A stretch of 46,129 bases of DNA from UBA724 sp964008075 (GCA_964008075.1 CAXGAP010000006.1:1-46129); one strand, 5' to 3'. Shown: positions 16,175 through 24,864, numbered from the stretch's first letter. Translations and numbers: made by a program. Notes: generated from the letters alone by a model not told the origin.

Positions 16175-17458
16175 TTATCGCTTATCGATTGACACAAAAG
16201 ATCGTTTTTGTTCTCCTGTATAAATCTGACGAGGGCGCCCGATGGGTTCCTTTCGCTTGCGCATCTCACGCCATTGCGCAATCCAGCCAGGCAAACGACC
16301 TAAAGCGAACATTACAGTATACATTTCAACTGGAATTCCCATCGCACGATAAATGATCCCTGAATAAAAATCGACATTTGGATAAAGCTTTCGCATGACA
16401 AAGTATTCATCTTCCAACGCTGTTTGCTCAAGTTTTTTTGCAATATCTAAAACAGGGTCAACAACACCCAAATCATTGAGAACATCGTGTGCAGTTTTTT
16501 TGATGATTCTTGCACGAGGATCAAAGTTTTTATACACTCTGTGGCCAAAACCCATCAATCGAAAAGGGTCTGATTTATCTTTTGCCTTTTCGATATATTT
16601 TTGAACATCGCCACCATCATTCTTGATATCCTCAAGCATTTCGACCACAGCCTGATTCGCACCTCCATGAAGGGGTCCCCACAAAGCTGAAATCCCTGCA
16701 GCAACAGAGGCAAAGAGACCAGCATGAGATGAACCAACAATTCGCACAGTTGAGGTAGAACAGTTTTGCTCATGGTCTGCATGAAGGATTAACAACTTCG
16801 TCAGTGCATTATCAACAATTGGGTTGGCAACATATTCTTTGTTGGGCTTACGAAACATCATCCTTGCGATGTTTTCCACATATCCAAGAGCATAATCTCC
16901 ATATTTTAGTGGTAATCCCATACGCTTTCGATAAACCCAAGAAACGAGAATTGGGAGCTTGCCCATGAGGTGAACGATTGCATTGTAAATCTGATCATCT
17001 GCATTGACATCAACTGAGCTTGGGTTGAAAGCAGTTAGACCACTTGTGAGTGAAGATAGCACACCCATTGGATGTGCACTTTTTGGAAAACTCTCTAATA
17101 TTTTTTTTAAGTCTTCATCGACGTAAGACTCCTCTTTTATTTCGATTAAAAATGCATCATGCTGCTCTTGCGTTGGCAGTTCGCCAAAAATTAAAAGGTA
17201 GGCAACCTCAAGAAAGTTGGCTTTTTCGGCCAATTCGTCAATTTCATACCCTCTATAGCGCAAGATGCCCTTCTCACCATCCAAGAATGTGATTCCACTT
17301 TCGCAAGAACCTGTGTTTTTATAGCCAGGATCAAGTGTAATCAGACCCAATTGCTGACGCAAGCTTTTCACGTCTATAGCGTGTTCACCCTCACTCCCTT
17401 CAACAATTGGTAGTTCTACTTCTTTTCCGTTAAATTCTAAATTTATTTTTGAAGACAT
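16175..17458 (-). CDS. gltA: citrate synthase, type II
   Basis: Condenses oxaloacetate and acetyl-CoA to citrate, the entry step of the TCA cycle. The 427-residue length and N-terminal beta-rich region (lead-in EGSEGEHAIDVKSLR) match the GltA type found in Gram-negative bacteria. Active-site histidines lie in HADHEQNCSTSTVR and GFGHRVYKNFDPRA, and Arg/Asp in the latter region and PNVDFYSG are also conserved. It follows eno by 67 bases with its own promoter box and leads into the two pentein hydrolases. Confidence 0.97.
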   Translation of the reverse strand: MSSKINLEFNGKEVELPIVEGSEGEHAIDVKSLRQQLGLITLDPGYKNTGSCESGITFLDGEKGILRYRGYEIDELAEKANFLEVAYLLIFGELPTQEQHDAFLIEIKEESYVDEDLKKILESFPKSAHPMGVLSSLTSGLTAFNPSSVDVNADDQIYNAIVHLMGKLPILVSWVYRKRMGLPLKYGDYALGYVENIARMMFRKPNKEYVANPIVDNALTKLLILHADHEQNCSTSTVRIVGSSHAGLFASVAAGISALWGPLHGGANQAVVEMLEDIKNDGGDVQKYIEKAKDKSDPFRLMGFGHRVYKNFDPRARIIKKTAHDVLNDLGVVDPVLDIAKKLEQTALEDEYFVMRKLYPNVDFYSGIIYRAMGIPVEMYTVMFALGRLPGWIAQWREMRKRKEPIGRPRQIYTGEQKRSFVSIDKR

Positions 17459-17475
17459 CTGCTTGGTTTGTCTTA

Positions 17476-17483
17476 CAAAAATA
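17476..17483 (-). promoter_or_regulatory. -7 promoter box for gltA
   Basis: TATTTTTG on the minus strand fits TAnnTTTG and ends 17 bases before the gltA ATG, in the 67-base gap after eno. No good -33 element is visible, so it may be weak or activator-dependent. Confidence 0.45.
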
Positions 17484-17525
17484 CAATAGGATTCGCAAAA
17501 AAGCGAGGGGATGACTTAATATTCG

Positions 17526-18818
17526 CTAGTCAAAAACTTTAAATGCCTTTTCTTGAGGGAAATAAGCAACATTTGCAAGTTGTTCTTCAATTCGTAACAG
17601 CTGATTATACTTTGCCATGCGATCGCTTCGCGATGCAGATCCAGTTTTGATTTGACCTGTGTTGAGTGCCACTGCAAGATCGGCAATGGTATTGTCTTCT
17701 GTTTCACCACTTCGGTGCGACATGACAGAAGTGTAACCAGCACGGTGTGCCATTTCAACAGCTGCTATGGTCTCTGAAAGAGTCCCAATCTGATTGACTT
17801 TGATAAGGATTGAATTGGCAATATTTTTATATATCCCTTTTGAAAGGCGAGTGACATTGGTAACAAATAGATCATCGCCAACAAGCTGAACTTTATCTCC
17901 AATTTTTTCTGTGAGGTATTTCCAACCCTCCCAATCATTTTCATCCATACCATCTTCAATCGAGACAATGGGGTATTTGGAAGATAGCTCTGCTAGGTAG
18001 TCTGCTTGTTCTTTTGGCGATCGAACTTTCCCTTGCTTACCCTCAAACTTCGTATAGTCATATTTCCCATCGACAAAAAACTCGGCAGCAGCACAATCAA
18101 GTGCAATTCGAACTTCCTCATCTGGTTTATAACCAGCATTTTGAATGGCCAACAATATGGTGTCGAGAGCATCTTCTGTTCCATCCAAAGCAGGTGCAAA
18201 ACCACCTTCGTCACCAACAGCTGTACTCAGGTTGCGTTGATGTAAAACTTTTTTCAAATGGTGAAAAATTTCTGTACCCATACGAAGCGCTTCAGAAAAG
18301 GAATTTGCCTGAATTGGCATCACCATAAACTCTTGAAATGCGATGGGTGCATCGGAATGCGATCCACCATTGATAATGTTCATCATCGGAACAGGGAGGG
18401 TGTTTGCATTCGTTCCCCCGATATAGCGATACAAAGGCATCCCCAACTCGTTGGCTGCGGCTTTTGCAATTGCTAAAGAGACTCCTAGGATTGCATTCGC
18501 ACCCAGTTTTGATTTGTTGGGTGTTCCATCCAACTCAATCATCAATTGATCTAAATCCTCTTGTTCAAAGACAGAATTCCCAATCAACTCTTTAGCAATG
18601 ATTTCATTGACGTTTTTAACAGCTTTTAACACGCCTTTTCCCATAAACGCATCACCCCCATCTCTTAATTCAACAGCTTCATGTTCTCCTGTAGAGGCTC
18701 CTGAGGGAACAGCAGCTCTTCCAACAACTCCGTTTTCTGTTGTGACGTCAACTTCGACAGTGGGGTTGCCACGAGAGTCAAAAATTTGTCTTGCGTGGAT
18801 ATCAATAATGATGCTCAT
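17526..18818 (-). CDS. eno: enolase
   Basis: Converts 2-phosphoglycerate to phosphoenolpyruvate in glycolysis and gluconeogenesis. The 430-residue protein has the full signature: the N-terminal ARQIFDSRGNPTVEVDV, the Mg-binding region SIEDGMDENDW and LVGDDLFVTN, and the C-terminal SHRSGETEDNTIADLAV with KTGSASRSDR. It starts 3 bases after the carA stop and is therefore co-transcribed with carA. Confidence 0.98.
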   Translation of the reverse strand: MSIIIDIHARQIFDSRGNPTVEVDVTTENGVVGRAAVPSGASTGEHEAVELRDGGDAFMGKGVLKAVKNVNEIIAKELIGNSVFEQEDLDQLMIELDGTPNKSKLGANAILGVSLAIAKAAANELGMPLYRYIGGTNANTLPVPMMNIINGGSHSDAPIAFQEFMVMPIQANSFSEALRMGTEIFHHLKKVLHQRNLSTAVGDEGGFAPALDGTEDALDTILLAIQNAGYKPDEEVRIALDCAAAEFFVDGKYDYTKFEGKQGKVRSPKEQADYLAELSSKYPIVSIEDGMDENDWEGWKYLTEKIGDKVQLVGDDLFVTNVTRLSKGIYKNIANSILIKVNQIGTLSETIAAVEMAHRAGYTSVMSHRSGETEDNTIADLAVALNTGQIKTGSASRSDRMAKYNQLLRIEEQLANVAYFPQEKAFKVFD

Positions 18819-18821
18819 AAT

Positions 18822-19934
18822 TTACTTTTTTTGGTTTTGGATAAGTTGAATAAATTGATCAAACAGATAAGAAGAGTCATGTGGACCGGGACTTGCCTCA
18901 GGGTGATACTGAACAGAGAAGCAGGGTTTTCCATTCACTCGTATACCAGCAACAGTATTGTCGTTTAAGTGAAGATGTGTAATCGATACATTTTTATTGT
19001 TTTCAGTCGCCACTCGATCGATGGCAAAGCCATGATTTTGAGAAGTGATTTCACCTTTACCTGTTTCTAGGTTTAAGATTGGATGATTTATACCTCGATG
19101 CCCATTTCGCATTTTATAAGTTGGAATTCCTTGGGATAAGGCAATGACTTGATGACCAAGACAAATCCCAAAAAGGGGTTTATTTGCTGCCAAAACCTGT
19201 GATGCAATTTCGATAGGGCCAGTCAATGGCTCAGGGTCACCTGGACCGTTTGAAAGAAAGTATCCGTCAGGGTTCCAAGCAGACATTGTTTCATAATTTG
19301 TATCAAATGGAAATACTTTTATGTAGGCGTTTCGCACGACTAGGTTTCGCAAAATATTCTTTTTGATCCCTAAGTCCAAAGCAGCAATTTTGATCGGTGC
19401 ATTTGGGTCACCCTCAAAATAGGGTTCAGTTGTGGAAACTTTCGATGCCAATTCAAGGCCTTTCATCGATGGTACTTTCTGCAGTTGTTGCTGTAAGCTA
19501 TCCATCTCGTCAACTTTGGTTGAAATGAGTGCATTCATAGCACCATTGTCTCTAATATAGCTTACCAATGCACGTGTATCCACATCAGAGATGGCTACCA
19601 GATTTTGCTTTTCAAAAAAATCAAAAAGTGACTCATCTGCTGCTGGACGTGAATGCTCAAAGTTGAAGTTTTTGCATATCAAGCCCGAAATTTGAATCTG
19701 ATTTGACTCAAACTCCTCATCATTTACACCATAATTTCCAATATGGGCATTGGTTGCAACCATCAGTTGGCCATAGTATGAGGGATCTGTAAAAATTTCT
19801 TGGTAACCAGTCATTCCAGTGTTGAAACACACCTCGCCAGTTGCTGTGCCGTCTATTCCAACAGATTTTCCGAAAAAAACAGTTCCATCTTCGAGCAGAA
19901 TAAACGCTTTTGGACGCGGACTGTATTTACCCAT
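18822..19934 (-). CDS. carA: carbamoyl-phosphate synthase small (glutaminase) subunit
   Basis: CarA hydrolyses glutamine and passes ammonia to CarB for carbamoyl phosphate, used for arginine and pyrimidines. The glutaminase nucleophile lies in GICLGHQV, and the catalytic His/Glu in QYHPEASPGP. The N-terminal half carries the FNTGMTGYQEIFTDPSY signature. I chose the ATG at 19934 (370 residues, opening MGKYSPRPKAFILLEDGT). An in-frame start 21 codons upstream would place the start in the rplQ terminator. A TATTTTTG box sits 17 bases before the chosen ATG. carB is not in the window. Confidence 0.95.
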   Translation of the reverse strand: MGKYSPRPKAFILLEDGTVFFGKSVGIDGTATGEVCFNTGMTGYQEIFTDPSYYGQLMVATNAHIGNYGVNDEEFESNQIQISGLICKNFNFEHSRPAADESLFDFFEKQNLVAISDVDTRALVSYIRDNGAMNALISTKVDEMDSLQQQLQKVPSMKGLELASKVSTTEPYFEGDPNAPIKIAALDLGIKKNILRNLVVRNAYIKVFPFDTNYETMSAWNPDGYFLSNGPGDPEPLTGPIEIASQVLAANKPLFGICLGHQVIALSQGIPTYKMRNGHRGINHPILNLETGKGEITSQNHGFAIDRVATENNKNVSITHLHLNDNTVAGIRVNGKPCFSVQYHPEASPGPHDSSYLFDQFIQLIQNQKK

Positions 19935-19951
19935 CTTGTTGTTTGTTGCTA

Positions 19952-19959
19952 CAAAAATA
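19952..19959 (-). promoter_or_regulatory. -7 promoter box for carA (carA-eno)
   Basis: TATTTTTG on the minus strand fits TAnnTTTG and ends 17 bases before the carA ATG. A TTG about 21 bases upstream could serve as -33, but it lies inside the rplQ terminator stem. Confidence 0.45.
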
Positions 19960-19963
19960 GCAC

Positions 19964-19994
19964 AAAAAAAAGGATAAACACAATGGTTTATCCT
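19964..19994 (-). terminator. rho-independent terminator of the ribosomal-protein superoperon
   Basis: On the minus strand a perfect 9-bp stem (AGGATAAAC / GTTTATCCT, 19994-19986 with 19979-19971) with a 6-base loop is followed by seven T. It lies 38 bases after the rplQ stop and before the carA promoter, and closes the 17-kb run of ribosomal genes. Confidence 0.9.
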
Positions 19995-20031
19995 CATTAG
20001 TTATTAAAAAATTTTGAAGATTTACACAATG

Positions 20032-20715
20032 TTATTCTGCAGCATTCTCTTTTGATTCTTCATCATTTTGTTCAGTCTGATCAGCTGACGTTGACGAATC
20101 TTTAGCAGCACCTTCTTTCTTTTCAGATTTTACTTCTTCCGCTGGTGCTTCCTCTACTTTCTCAGATTTTTTCACAGCTGCGTCAGTTGTTGGTGTTTCT
20201 TCATTGGCTTCTTTAGTCAATTCATTATCAACAAAATCCTCGTCCAATTCTTCATTCGCTTCAGCTGCAACAGCTACAGTAGCAGCATCAGCTTTTTTCT
20301 TACTAACAAGGCGACGACGAGATCGCTTTTTAGCAGGTTTGTTGGTAACATACGTAACATTAAAATCAACAAGTTCGATCATTGCCATAGAGGCATTGTC
20401 ACCCATGCGACTTCCAACTTTGATAATTCGTGTATATCCACCTGGTCGATCTGCAACCCTATCAGCGATATCTCTAAAAAGTTCACTTACTGCATATTTA
20501 TTTCGCAGGGCTGAAAAAACAACTCTTCGATTGTGAGTCGTGTCACTTTTTGCTTTTGTAATCAGTGGCTCGACAAACTTTTTGAGAGCTTTGGCTTTGG
20601 CAACAGTGGTGTTGATGCGCTTGTGCTCAATTAATGATGATGCCATGTTAGCCATCATTGCTTTGCGGTGAGATGATGTTCTCCCCAAATGCGCAATCTT
20701 TTTTCCATGTCTCAT
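20032..20715 (-). CDS. rplQ: large ribosomal subunit protein bL17, with long acidic C-terminal tail
   Basis: The first ~125 residues are a standard bL17 opening MRHGKKIAHLGRTSSHRKAM, with the conserved GGYTRI and GSRMGDNASMAMIELVD. The remaining ~100 residues form a low-complexity tail dominated by Glu, Lys, Ala, Asp and Thr. The family is usually 115-170 residues long, so at 227 this is among the longer forms; extended tails are known in Bacteroidetes. It is the last gene of the superoperon, 21 bases after rpoA. The tail is predicted to be disordered. Confidence 0.96.
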   Translation of the reverse strand: MRHGKKIAHLGRTSSHRKAMMANMASSLIEHKRINTTVAKAKALKKFVEPLITKAKSDTTHNRRVVFSALRNKYAVSELFRDIADRVADRPGGYTRIIKVGSRMGDNASMAMIELVDFNVTYVTNKPAKKRSRRRLVSKKKADAATVAVAAEANEELDEDFVDNELTKEANEETPTTDAAVKKSEKVEEAPAEEVKSEKKEGAAKDSSTSADQTEQNDEESKENAAE

Positions 20716-20736
20716 AATACGATTCTTTGCAGGGGG

Positions 20737-21729
20737 TTAGTCCTTATCTAATTTGTATTTGCTTAAATCCATTCCAAAATTTAGTCCTTTAGAAACAACT
20801 AAATCCTCAAGTTCTGTCAATGATTTTTTTCCGAAGTTTCTAAACTTCATCAGATCCGATTTGTTGAATGAAACCAAGTCTCCAAGTGTATCAACCTCAG
20901 CAGCTTTTAAGCAGTTCAAAGCACGAACTGAAAGGTCCATATCAATGAGTTTTGTTTTCAATAACTGTCGCATATGAAGCGATTCTTCATCATAAACCTC
21001 AGCCTGTGCAATTTCATCAGCCTCTAGGGTTATACGCTCATCTGAAAACAGCATGAAGTGATGGATCAAAGTCTTAGCAGCTTCTGTCAATGCATCTTTT
21101 GGGTGAATAGACCCATCAGTAGCAATTTCGAAAATAAGCTTTTCATAATCTGTTTTTTGCTCAACTCTATAGTTTTCGATACTGTATTTCACGTTCTTGA
21201 TAGGCGTATAAACAGAGTCAATAGCAATGGTTCCAATTGGTGCAGAAGCTTTTTTGTTTTCCTCAGCTGGCACATAACCTCTTCCTTTGTCAATTGTAAA
21301 CTCGAAATTGAGGTTTACACTCTTATCCATATTACAAATCACCAAGTCTGGGTTGAGTACTTGAAAACCAGAGATGAATTTTTGTAGATCACCAGCAGTG
21401 AGTTTTTCTTGATTGGATATCGCAACACTAACAGTTTCATCATCAACTGCATCAATTTGCTGCTTCAATCGCACCTGCTTAAAGTTCAAAATCATTTCTG
21501 TAACGTCTTCAACAATACCAGGAAGGGTAGAGAATTCGTGGTCAACTTGATTGATGCGCAGGGAAGTAATGGCAAACCCCTCTAGAGAGGATAACATCAC
21601 TCGACGTAATGCGTTACCAACTGTCAGTCCATATCCAGGTTCAAGAGGTCGAAACTCGAATATCCCCTCAAACTCCGTGGATTCAATCATTATTACTTTG
21701 TCGGGCTTTTGAAAATTAAATAATGCCAT
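20737..21729 (-). CDS. rpoA: RNA polymerase alpha subunit
   Basis: 330 residues. The N-terminal domain (about 1-230) for dimerisation and beta/beta' assembly includes PLEPGYGLTVGNALRRVML. A linker leads to the C-terminal domain (about 250-320), with helix-hairpin-helix segments LNCLKAAEVDTLGDLV and FRNFGKKSLTELEDLV that contact DNA and activators. It lies between rpsD (6 bases upstream) and rplQ, as in most bacterial alpha operons. Confidence 0.98.
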   Translation of the reverse strand: MALFNFQKPDKVIMIESTEFEGIFEFRPLEPGYGLTVGNALRRVMLSSLEGFAITSLRINQVDHEFSTLPGIVEDVTEMILNFKQVRLKQQIDAVDDETVSVAISNQEKLTAGDLQKFISGFQVLNPDLVICNMDKSVNLNFEFTIDKGRGYVPAEENKKASAPIGTIAIDSVYTPIKNVKYSIENYRVEQKTDYEKLIFEIATDGSIHPKDALTEAAKTLIHHFMLFSDERITLEADEIAQAEVYDEESLHMRQLLKTKLIDMDLSVRALNCLKAAEVDTLGDLVSFNKSDLMKFRNFGKKSLTELEDLVVSKGLNFGMDLSKYKLDKD

Positions 21730-21735
21730 TCTAAT

Positions 21736-22341
21736 TTATTTTGAATAAAGTTCTACAATCAATTGTTCTTTTATATTTTCTGTTATTTGCTCGCGCATAG
21801 GAACGGAAACCATGGTACCCTCTAAAGTGGCTTCATTAAATGATAGCCATTCTTGTACGGAATTGGGTTGAGCAACCGATCGCTCTACAACATCTAGTGA
21901 TTTTGATTTTTCGCGAACACCTACAACATCGCCTTCTTTCACGGTTGTTGATGAGATATTGTTGACCGATCCGTTTAGGGTAATGTGTCGGTGGCTTACC
22001 AATTGTCGCGCTGCACTTCTAGTGGGTGCTAATCCCAGTCGAAAAACGATGTTGTCTAAACGAGATTCACATAGCTGAAGTAACACCTCACCTGTGACAC
22101 CTTTGCTTCGGCTTGCACGATTAAACAAGTTTCTGAACTGACGTTCTAAAATCCCATACGTGAATTTTGCTTTTTGTTTCTCCATCAGCTGAATAGCATA
22201 TTCAGACTTTTTTGGGCGACGGCGATTATTTCCGTGTTGCCCTGGCGGATAATTTCTTTTTTCGAAAGCTTTATCCTCTCCGAAGATGGCTTCGCCAAAC
22301 TTCCGAGCTATTTTTGTTTTTGGACCAGTATATCTTGCCAT
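21736..22341 (-). CDS. rpsD: small ribosomal subunit protein uS4
   Basis: A primary 16S rRNA-binding assembly protein of 201 residues. The opening MARYTGPKTKIARKFGE and the S4 RNA-binding domain (CESRLDNIVFRLGLAPTR, followed by SHRHITLNG) are typical. Unlike its neighbours it is preceded by a 71-base intercistronic gap that looks structured. In several bacterial groups uS4 is the translational regulator of the operon containing it. Confidence 0.98.
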   Translation of the reverse strand: MARYTGPKTKIARKFGEAIFGEDKAFEKRNYPPGQHGNNRRRPKKSEYAIQLMEKQKAKFTYGILERQFRNLFNRASRSKGVTGEVLLQLCESRLDNIVFRLGLAPTRSAARQLVSHRHITLNGSVNNISSTTVKEGDVVGVREKSKSLDVVERSVAQPNSVQEWLSFNEATLEGTMVSVPMREQITENIKEQLIVELYSK

Positions 22342-22412
22342 AGTTTATATTTAGTGAAGGGGAATGAGAATTAAGGTCTATCCTTCGTCAAACAAATTCC
22401 CTCCTTGATTAT
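22342..22412 (-). promoter_or_regulatory. structured intercistronic region between rpsK and rpsD, candidate uS4 control site
   Basis: Gaps elsewhere in this operon are mostly 1-20 bases, but here it is 71. On the minus strand an AAGGAGGGAAT segment (22406-22396) can pair with ATTCCCCTT (22365-22357), about 9 bp with a 2-base bulge. An inner AAGG/CCTT hairpin lies at 22385-22373. AAGGAGGG is a textbook Shine-Dalgarno core, yet genes here otherwise lack one. It lies about 55 bases from the rpsD start and would be masked in the stem. Confidence 0.4.
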
Positions 22413-22796
22413 TTATACTCTTCTTCTTTTCGGTGGTCTACATCCGTTGTGAGGAAGTGGTGTAACATCAACGATTTCAGTTACCTCAATTCCCAAATTG
22501 TGAATGGTTCGAATGGCAGATTCACGACCATTTCCGGGACCTTTCACAAATACTTTTACTTTACGCAAGCCCGCCTCCAATGCAACCTTACCGGCATCCT
22601 CTGCAGCAAGCTGAGCTGCGTAAGGCGTATTCTTTTTCGAACCTCTAAAGCCCATTTTACCTGCTGATGACCAAGAAATTACTTCACCTTTGGTATTGGT
22701 TAGAGATATGATAATGTTGTTGAATGAAGCAGTAACATGTGCTTCTCCGAATGACTCCACAACAACTTTTCTTTTTTTAGAACTCGTCTTCGCCAT
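22413..22796 (-). CDS. rpsK: small ribosomal subunit protein uS11
   Basis: 127 residues, forming part of the 30S platform near the mRNA exit path. Signature segments are HVTASFNNIIISLTNTKGEV, GFRGSKKNTPYAAQLAAED and the C-terminal PHNGCRPPKRRRV. It follows rpsM by 10 bases. Confidence 0.98.
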   Translation of the reverse strand: MAKTSSKKRKVVVESFGEAHVTASFNNIIISLTNTKGEVISWSSAGKMGFRGSKKNTPYAAQLAAEDAGKVALEAGLRKVKVFVKGPGNGRESAIRTIHNLGIEVTEIVDVTPLPHNGCRPPKRRRV

Positions 22797-22806
22797 AGAT
22801 CAATAA

Positions 22807-23181
22807 TTATTTGGTTACTTTCTTTTTGTTTGCAACAGTCTTACGTTTTCCTTTTCGTGTTCTAGAGTTATTTTTTGTTCTCTGTCCACGTAGAGGAAGA
22901 CCAATTCTGTGGCGAATTCCTCTGAATGAGCCGATGTCCATTAATCTCTTAATGCTAATCTGTATTTCCGATCGAAGTTCTCCTTCAATGGTAAATGCAG
23001 AAACGGCGTCACGAATTCTTCCGATTTCGTCATCATTCCAATCCGAAACTTTTTTGTTTACATCCACCCCAGCTTTTTCTAATATCTGCTGTGCTCTACT
23101 TTTACCTACACCGAAAATGTAAGTCAAGGCGATTTCACCTCGTTTTTGTTTTGGAATATCTACTCCTGAAATTCTTGCCAT
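22807..23181 (-). CDS. rpsM: small ribosomal subunit protein uS13
   Basis: 124 residues, in the head of the 30S subunit and contacting the P-site tRNA and the inter-subunit bridge. The opening MARISGVDIPKQKRGEIALT, the RGIRHRIGLPLRGQRTKNN block and the basic C-terminal tail are diagnostic. It begins 2 bases after the rpmJ stop. Confidence 0.98.
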   Translation of the reverse strand: MARISGVDIPKQKRGEIALTYIFGVGKSRAQQILEKAGVDVNKKVSDWNDDEIGRIRDAVSAFTIEGELRSEIQISIKRLMDIGSFRGIRHRIGLPLRGQRTKNNSRTRKGKRKTVANKKKVTK

Positions 23182-23183
23182 AA

Positions 23184-23300
23184 TTACCCTTGTCTTTGTT
23201 TAAATCGTGGATTCTTCTTGTTAATGACATACAAGCGTCCTTTGCGACGTACAATCTTGCAATCTGCGCTTCTTTTCTTTAATGATGCTCTTACTTTCAT
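23184..23300 (-). CDS. rpmJ: large ribosomal subunit protein bL36, zinc-free form
   Basis: A 38-codon gene between infA and rpsM. It opens MKVRASLKKRSADCKIVRRK and ends NPRFKQRQG. Only Cys14 remains of the Cys11-Cys14-Cys27-His32 zinc set; the others are Ser, Asn and Arg. It is therefore the C-minus type, which folds without zinc. Spacing is 2 bases on each side, so it is fully embedded in the operon. Confidence 0.95.
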   Translation of the reverse strand: MKVRASLKKRSADCKIVRRKGRLYVINKKNPRFKQRQG

Positions 23301-23302
23301 AA

Positions 23303-23518
23303 TTAGTATCTATATGTAATCCGTGCCTTTGTCAAGTCATACGGACTCATTTCAAGTTTTACTTTATCTCCTGGTAACAGCTTAATATAATACATACGCA
23401 TTTTACCAGAAATGTGTGCCGTAACAACGTGTCCGTTTTCCAATTCTACACGAAACATAGCGTTGGATAACGCCTCAATAATCTGTCCATCTTGCTCTAT
23501 CGCAGGTTGCTTTGCCAT
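23303..23518 (-). CDS. infA: translation initiation factor IF-1
   Basis: 71 residues with the S1/OB fold signature (EALSNAMFRVELENGHVVTA, HISGKMRMYYIKLLPGDKV, SPYDLTKARITYRY). It binds the 30S A site during initiation. It directly follows secY (2 bases) with no map or adk gene between, unlike many other phyla. Confidence 0.98.
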   Translation of the reverse strand: MAKQPAIEQDGQIIEALSNAMFRVELENGHVVTAHISGKMRMYYIKLLPGDKVKLEMSPYDLTKARITYRY

Positions 23519-23520
23519 GA

Positions 23521-24864
23521 TTATCCTTTTCTTTTATTTCCCGTTGTCATCAAGCCGTCGTAATGACGGTTAAGCAAGTATGCATTGACTTGCTGAATCG
23601 TATCGATTGCAACTCCAACCATGATCAATAATGAAGTTCCTCCGTAAAAAAGAGCCCAACCTTGTTGTAAGCCCAATAATTGGTAGGCAACAGCGGGTAA
23701 AACAGCTATTGCTGCCAAAAACAACGACCCTGGAAATGTAATGTGTGACATCACTCGATCCAAAAAATCGGCTGTTTCGCCTCCTGGGCGTATTCCAGGA
23801 ATAAATCCACCATTTCTTTTAAGGTCATCTGCCATTTTGTTTGTCGGAACTGTAATTGCAGTATAGAAATATGTAAATACAATGATTAATACCCCAAACA
23901 AAACATTATACCAAAGGCCAAAGATATCTGAAAATGATGCCTGCATCCATTGACCAACTGCATTGTTGCCAATTGCCTGACCAAGGTATGCTGGTGCAAA
24001 CATGATTGCTTGTGCAAAGATGATGGGCATCACTCCAGAAGCATTTAGCTTTAAAGGTATATATTGACGTGCACTCCCTTGATTTTTTGCATAACCTCCA
24101 GCTGCTGTACGACGAGCATACTGAACTGGAATTTGACGAACAGCTAGAACTAAAAGGACACACAATCCGTTGACGATGATCCAAATGACTAACTCAACCA
24201 AGATCATGATAAGACCTCCATTGTTTTCAGTCACTCGTGATACAAATTCTTGTACAAAAGACAGAGGCATGGTTGCGATGATACCTACTGTAATCAGTAA
24301 TGATATGCCATTTCCAATCCCCTTATCTGTAATTTTCTCACCCAGCCACATCGCAAATATTGTTCCTGTTACCAATATGATAACTGAGGAAATAATGAAG
24401 GTGGGGCCTTTTCCAAGAAGGAATGCAGAATCAGGAACTCCAAGAGCACCCAAACCATATAGATATGCTGGTGCCTGTACAACACAGATGGCAATGGTTA
24501 ACCAACGTGTAATTTGATTGATTGTTCTACGACCACTTTCACCTTCCTTTTGCAATTTCTGAAGATACGGAACAGCGATTCCCATCAATTGAACAACAAT
24601 AGAAGCAGATATGTATGGCATAATCCCAAGGGCAAATACAGATGCATTGGCAAATGCACCACCTGTAAAAGCGTTTAAAATCCCTAAAAGACCTCCACCA
24701 TCGGTACGGTTGGCAAGCTCAGAAAGCTGAACTGAATCAATACCCGGAAGTACAACTTGAGCACCCACACGATAGACAAGTAGTATACCCAAAGTTAGAC
24801 CCACACGGTTTCTCAACTCCTCAATTTTCCAAATATTCTTTATTGCTTCTAAAAATTGTTTCAT
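23521..24864 (-). CDS. secY: preprotein translocase channel subunit SecY
   Basis: The main pore of the Sec translocon, 447 residues with ten membrane-spanning segments. Typical segments are the N-terminal IWKIEELRNRVGLTLGILLVYR, shown here only as IWKIEELRNRVG, the plug region, GNGISLLITVGI and the cytoplasmic loop AVRQIPVQYARR. GGFIPGIRPGGETADFLD precedes the late transmembrane helices. I prefer the ATG at 24864 over a TTG two codons upstream. It follows rplO by 6 bases. Confidence 0.98.
   Translation of the reverse strand: MKQFLEAIKNIWKIEELRNRVGLTLGILLVYRVGAQVVLPGIDSVQLSELANRTDGGGLLGILNAFTGGAFANASVFALGIMPYISASIVVQLMGIAVPYLQKLQKEGESGRRTINQITRWLTIAICVVQAPAYLYGLGALGVPDSAFLLGKGPTFIISSVIILVTGTIFAMWLGEKITDKGIGNGISLLITVGIIATMPLSFVQEFVSRVTENNGGLIMILVELVIWIIVNGLCVLLVLAVRQIPVQYARRTAAGGYAKNQGSARQYIPLKLNASGVMPIIFAQAIMFAPAYLGQAIGNNAVGQWMQASFSDIFGLWYNVLFGVLIIVFTYFYTAITVPTNKMADDLKRNGGFIPGIRPGGETADFLDRVMSHITFPGSLFLAAIAVLPAVAYQLLGLQQGWALFYGGTSLLIMVGVAIDTIQQVNAYLLNRHYDGLMTTGNKRKG

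Noticed and set aside
17490..17507. TCGC-T6-GCGA hairpin between eno and gltA as a terminator
   Set aside because: The stem is only 4 bp and no T-run follows it, so it should not stop transcription.
19935..19997. Longer carA frame starting at 19997
   Set aside because: The extra codons run through the rplQ terminator and the carA promoter box; the ATG at 19934 gives the normal N-terminus.
20204..20536. Plus-strand open frame of 110 codons opposite rplQ
   Set aside because: It is a shadow of the biased codon use of the ribosomal gene, with low-complexity translation and no promoter.
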